DNA of 64,000 nucleotides from Berkiella sp964594635 (GTDB lineage: Bacteria; Pseudomonadota; Gammaproteobacteria; Berkiellales; Berkiellaceae): positions 372,001 to 436,000 of the forward strand of contig CAZQMV010000001.1 of the NCBI GenBank assembly GCA_964594635.1. Direction: 5' to 3'. Each line of letters opens with the position of its first letter. The stretch's first letter is position 1. Shown in pieces: positions 61,962 through 64,000 of this stretch. The position numbers were made by a program, and so were the translations under genes. Under the pieces are notes generated by a model. That model was not told where the DNA came from. It ran no database searches and saw nothing but the letters and a program-made list of their open reading frames with translations.

Positions 61962-62519
61962 TCATATCTCCATTAAATCTTTTTCTTTACGCACATAAAT
62001 GGCGTCGGCTTGTTGAATGAATTGATCGGTGAGTTTTTGCATCGCTTCTTCTGCTTTACGTTGCTCATCTTCACTGATGGACTTCTCTTTCAACAAATCT
62101 TTAATTTCTTGATTTGCGTCGCGACGAATATTGCGAATAGCGACTTTGGTATTTTCAACTTCGCCTTTTACCTTTTTAATAAGCTCTTTACGTCTTTCTT
62201 CACTTAACGGTGGAAAGGGTACGCGAATGACATCGCCTGAATTTGCTGGGTTTAACCCTAAATCAGCTGAACGGATGGCCTTTTCAATTTCCGATACCAT
62301 ACGCTTCTCATAGGGCTTAACAGCCAACATTAAGGCGCCTTCAACCGTAATTTGTGCCAATTGGGTTAACGGCGTATCGGTACCATAGTAAGAAACCACC
62401 ACACCTTCTAATACGCTAGGATTCGCCCGCCCTGCTCTTAACCGGGTTAATTCCTCTTCCAACGAATGAACACTTTTGGTCATTCGCGTTTTTGCATCTT
62501 TTTGCACATCATTAATCAT
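61962..62519 (-). CDS. frr: Ribosome recycling factor
   Basis: 185 residues from ATG at 62519 (MINDVQKDAKTRM), with GAGG eight bases upstream; the open frame extends seven residues further. RRF with EF-G splits ribosomes after termination. Family blocks GRANPSVLEGVVVSYYGTDTP and PPLSEERRKELIK are present. The start lies inside the pyrH stop region (62512), so translation is coupled. Confidence 0.96.
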   Translation of the reverse strand: MINDVQKDAKTRMTKSVHSLEEELTRLRAGRANPSVLEGVVVSYYGTDTPLTQLAQITVEGALMLAVKPYEKRMVSEIEKAIRSADLGLNPANSGDVIRVPFPPLSEERRKELIKKVKGEVENTKVAIRNIRRDANQEIKDLLKEKSISEDEQRKAEEAMQKLTDQFIQQADAIYVRKEKDLMEI

Positions 62520-63246
62520 TTGCATTCCCTCTTTCGACAATGGTTCCTTCGGGTTGCCCTTTCACAATTCGTAACAAAGCACCTGCATTGTTGATATTAA
62601 AAACGCGAATCGTCATGTCATGGTCGCGACATTGACAAAACGCTGACAAATCCATAATGCCTAATTCTTTTTCTAGCGCTTTATTATACGTAATTCGTTG
62701 ATATAACGTTGCGTGGGGATCAATTGCCGGATCAGCTGAATAAATACCATCAACATTGGTTGCTTTGAGCAACACATCGGCTTGCGTTTCAATTGCTCGC
62801 AAACTGGCAGCAGAATCGGTTGTCACCAATGGATTACCTGTGCCCGCAGCAAATATCACAACTCGACCATGCTGTAAATGATGAATCGCTTTGCGGCGAT
62901 CGTAATGATCCACTAAACCACTCATTGGAATAGCAGACATAATACGGGTGCCAAAGCCTGCACGCTCAAGAGCGTCGCGCATAGCAATGGCATTCATTAC
63001 CGTCGCCAACATTCCCATTTGGTCGCCTGATACTCTTCCAAGTCCTGCCTTAGACAAAGATTTACCGCGACAGAGGTTACCTCCCCCTATCACGATACCA
63101 ACCTGAACGCCGAGCTTAATCAGTTCACCGACCTCATCTGCAATCCTATCAAGCACTTTAGGATCGATCCCAAATGCTTCATCGCCCATGAGCGCTTCAC
63201 CACTGAGCTTTAACAAGATGCGTTTGTAAATGGGATCTTGACTCAT
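62512..63246 (-). CDS. pyrH: Uridylate kinase (UMP kinase)
   Basis: A 244-residue bacterial UMP kinase of the amino-acid-kinase fold, making UDP. LLKLSGEALMGDEAFGID at the start, GIVIGGGNLCRG, FAAGTGNPLVTTDSAA and the UMP/ATP loops are conserved. It lies between tsf (four-base overlap) and frr as usual. Confidence 0.97.
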   Translation of the reverse strand: MSQDPIYKRILLKLSGEALMGDEAFGIDPKVLDRIADEVGELIKLGVQVGIVIGGGNLCRGKSLSKAGLGRVSGDQMGMLATVMNAIAMRDALERAGFGTRIMSAIPMSGLVDHYDRRKAIHHLQHGRVVIFAAGTGNPLVTTDSAASLRAIETQADVLLKATNVDGIYSADPAIDPHATLYQRITYNKALEKELGIMDLSAFCQCRDHDMTIRVFNINNAGALLRIVKGQPEGTIVERGNAND

Positions 63247-64000
63247 TGTTTACTCCCACGCGCTTGTTCCATAACTTCTTCTTCAAAGCTTTTCTTAACA
63301 ACTTCAATGCCTTCGCCCACTTCAAAACGTAACATGGCTAAAATGGAGGCATTCATTGTTTTCAATAATGCTTCGATTGTCTTGTCGGGATCTTTAAAGA
63401 ATGGCTGACCCAGCAAGCAAATTTCATTCGCTTGTTTTTGTAATTGACCTTGCACAATTTTTTCTAAAATGTTGTCAGGTTTACCGCTTTGCTTAGCGCG
63501 TTCCATGAAAATAGCATATTCTTTATCGACAATCGCTTGTGGAATTTCTGTCGAAGAAATAAATTGAGGTTTCATTGCTGCAACATGCATTGCAAGATCT
63601 TTCGCCAATTCTTCATTGCCACCTTCTACCAAAATTAAGGTACCAATACGGGCATTATGAATGTAGCTACCGATACGTTGCTTCGTTTGCGCTTTCATGA
63701 AATGCAGACGTCTAATTTGAATGTTTTCGCCAATTCGCACAATAATGGCTTTACGCGCTTCTTCAACACTGCTGGCATCTTCAAAAGGCAAGGTCAGTAA
63801 TGTATCAATATCTTGACATTCTTTGGCTAACGCTAATTCTGCCAACTTTTGGCAAAATTGAACAAAACCTTCATCACGTGCCACAAAGTCTGTTTCACAA
63901 TTAATTTCAATCATCACGGCACTGGTGTGGGAATTGGCAATTGCAATTCGACCTTGCGCCGCTGTTCTTGATGCTGATTTATCGGCTTTTTTACTACCTG
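63243..64000 (-). CDS. tsf: Elongation factor Ts, N-terminus cut by the right edge
   Basis: The frame is open to the window end, about 252 residues of a protein normally near 290. The edge removes the N-terminal UBA-like domain; the visible part starts in the linker (SKKADKSASRTAAQGRIAIAN) and holds the EF-Tu-binding core with VMIEINCETDFVARDEGF. EF-Ts recycles GDP from EF-Tu. The apparent start at 63917 is internal and is not the real one. Confidence 0.95.
   Translation of the reverse strand, partial: GSKKADKSASRTAAQGRIAIANSHTSAVMIEINCETDFVARDEGFVQFCQKLAELALAKECQDIDTLLTLPFEDASSVEEARKAIIVRIGENIQIRRLHFMKAQTKQRIGSYIHNARIGTLILVEGGNEELAKDLAMHVAAMKPQFISSTEIPQAIVDKEYAIFMERAKQSGKPDNILEKIVQGQLQKQANEICLLGQPFFKDPDKTIEALLKTMNASILAMLRFEVGEGIEVVKKSFEEEVMEQARGSKQ

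Noticed and set aside
63243..63917. Start of tsf at 63917
   Set aside because: The frame stays open to the window edge with protein-like sequence, and EF-Ts normally has about 40 more residues before this point.

Overview
The window looks like chromosome of a low-GC gammaproteobacterium with a host-associated lifestyle, most plausibly in the Legionellales (Legionella/Coxiella/Berkiella type). The core gene orders (tsf-pyrH-frr-uppS-cdsA-dxr-rseP-bamA-skp-lpxD-fabZ-lpxA-lpxB-rnhB-dnaE, and accA-tilS-pyrG-kdsA-eno-ftsB-ispD-ispF-surE-yqaA-nlpD-rpoS) are gammaproteobacterial. Accessory genes include a eukaryotic-type mitochondrial carrier protein, Sel1-repeat proteins, a candidate F-box protein, a leucine-rich-repeat remnant, a Tle1-like lipase and permuted papain-fold hydrolases, as found in intracellular bacteria that secrete effectors. 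The taxonomic call is an inference from gene content. No rRNA, tRNA, CRISPR array or transposase gene was seen.

Layout. 1-4.3 kb: minus-strand genes for an unknown protein (cut by the edge), an organophosphate-type MFS transporter, RidA, a hypothetical protein and a candidate permuted cysteine hydrolase. 4.3-8.4 kb: small proteins and two divergent secreted Sel1-repeat proteins. 8.4-11.6 kb: a pantothenate/CoA operon, panG-like-panB-panC-coaX, with no panD. 11.6-18.5 kb: ispG, small unknown genes, an RpoS-like sigma factor, rmuC, a candidate effector and an EamA exporter. 18.6-22.7 kb: an operon of a YiiX-like hydrolase, an alpha/beta hydrolase, YchJ and a SerB-SerA fusion. 22.8-24.9 kb: membrane/basic unknowns and the SLC25-like carrier. 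24.9-28.8 kb: argS, a VanX/DdpX-type dipeptidase, small unknowns and a thioesterase. 28.9-39.7 kb: the classical rpoS-to-accA cluster. 39.7-46.6 kb: an accessory block between accA and dnaE holding a bufferin-type metal-peptide cassette (bufABC), an LRR remnant, a cupredoxin-like protein, a BrnQ transporter, a glycosyltransferase, duplicated palindromic repeats and a DUF2235/Tle1-like lipase. 46.6-64 kb: the dnaE-to-tsf envelope and lipid A cluster, interrupted between bamA and rseP by an RRM RNA-binding protein and a nested repeat.

The core genes share very short spacings, many 1-20 bp overlaps, so they are probably long translationally coupled operons that link lipid A synthesis, outer-membrane assembly, isoprenoid synthesis and translation factors. 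Short non-coding repeats of at least four kinds (about 53-90 bp, 150 bp, 77 bp and 240 bp) lie only between genes. One 240-bp element sits inside a copy of another family, and one 150-bp copy appears to supply the stop codon of ispG.

Most unusual points: the SLC25-type carrier, the bufferin cassette with eight cysteines, two RpoS-like sigma factors whose sequence and synteny point to different true RpoS candidates, the SerB-SerA fusion, and the nested repeats.
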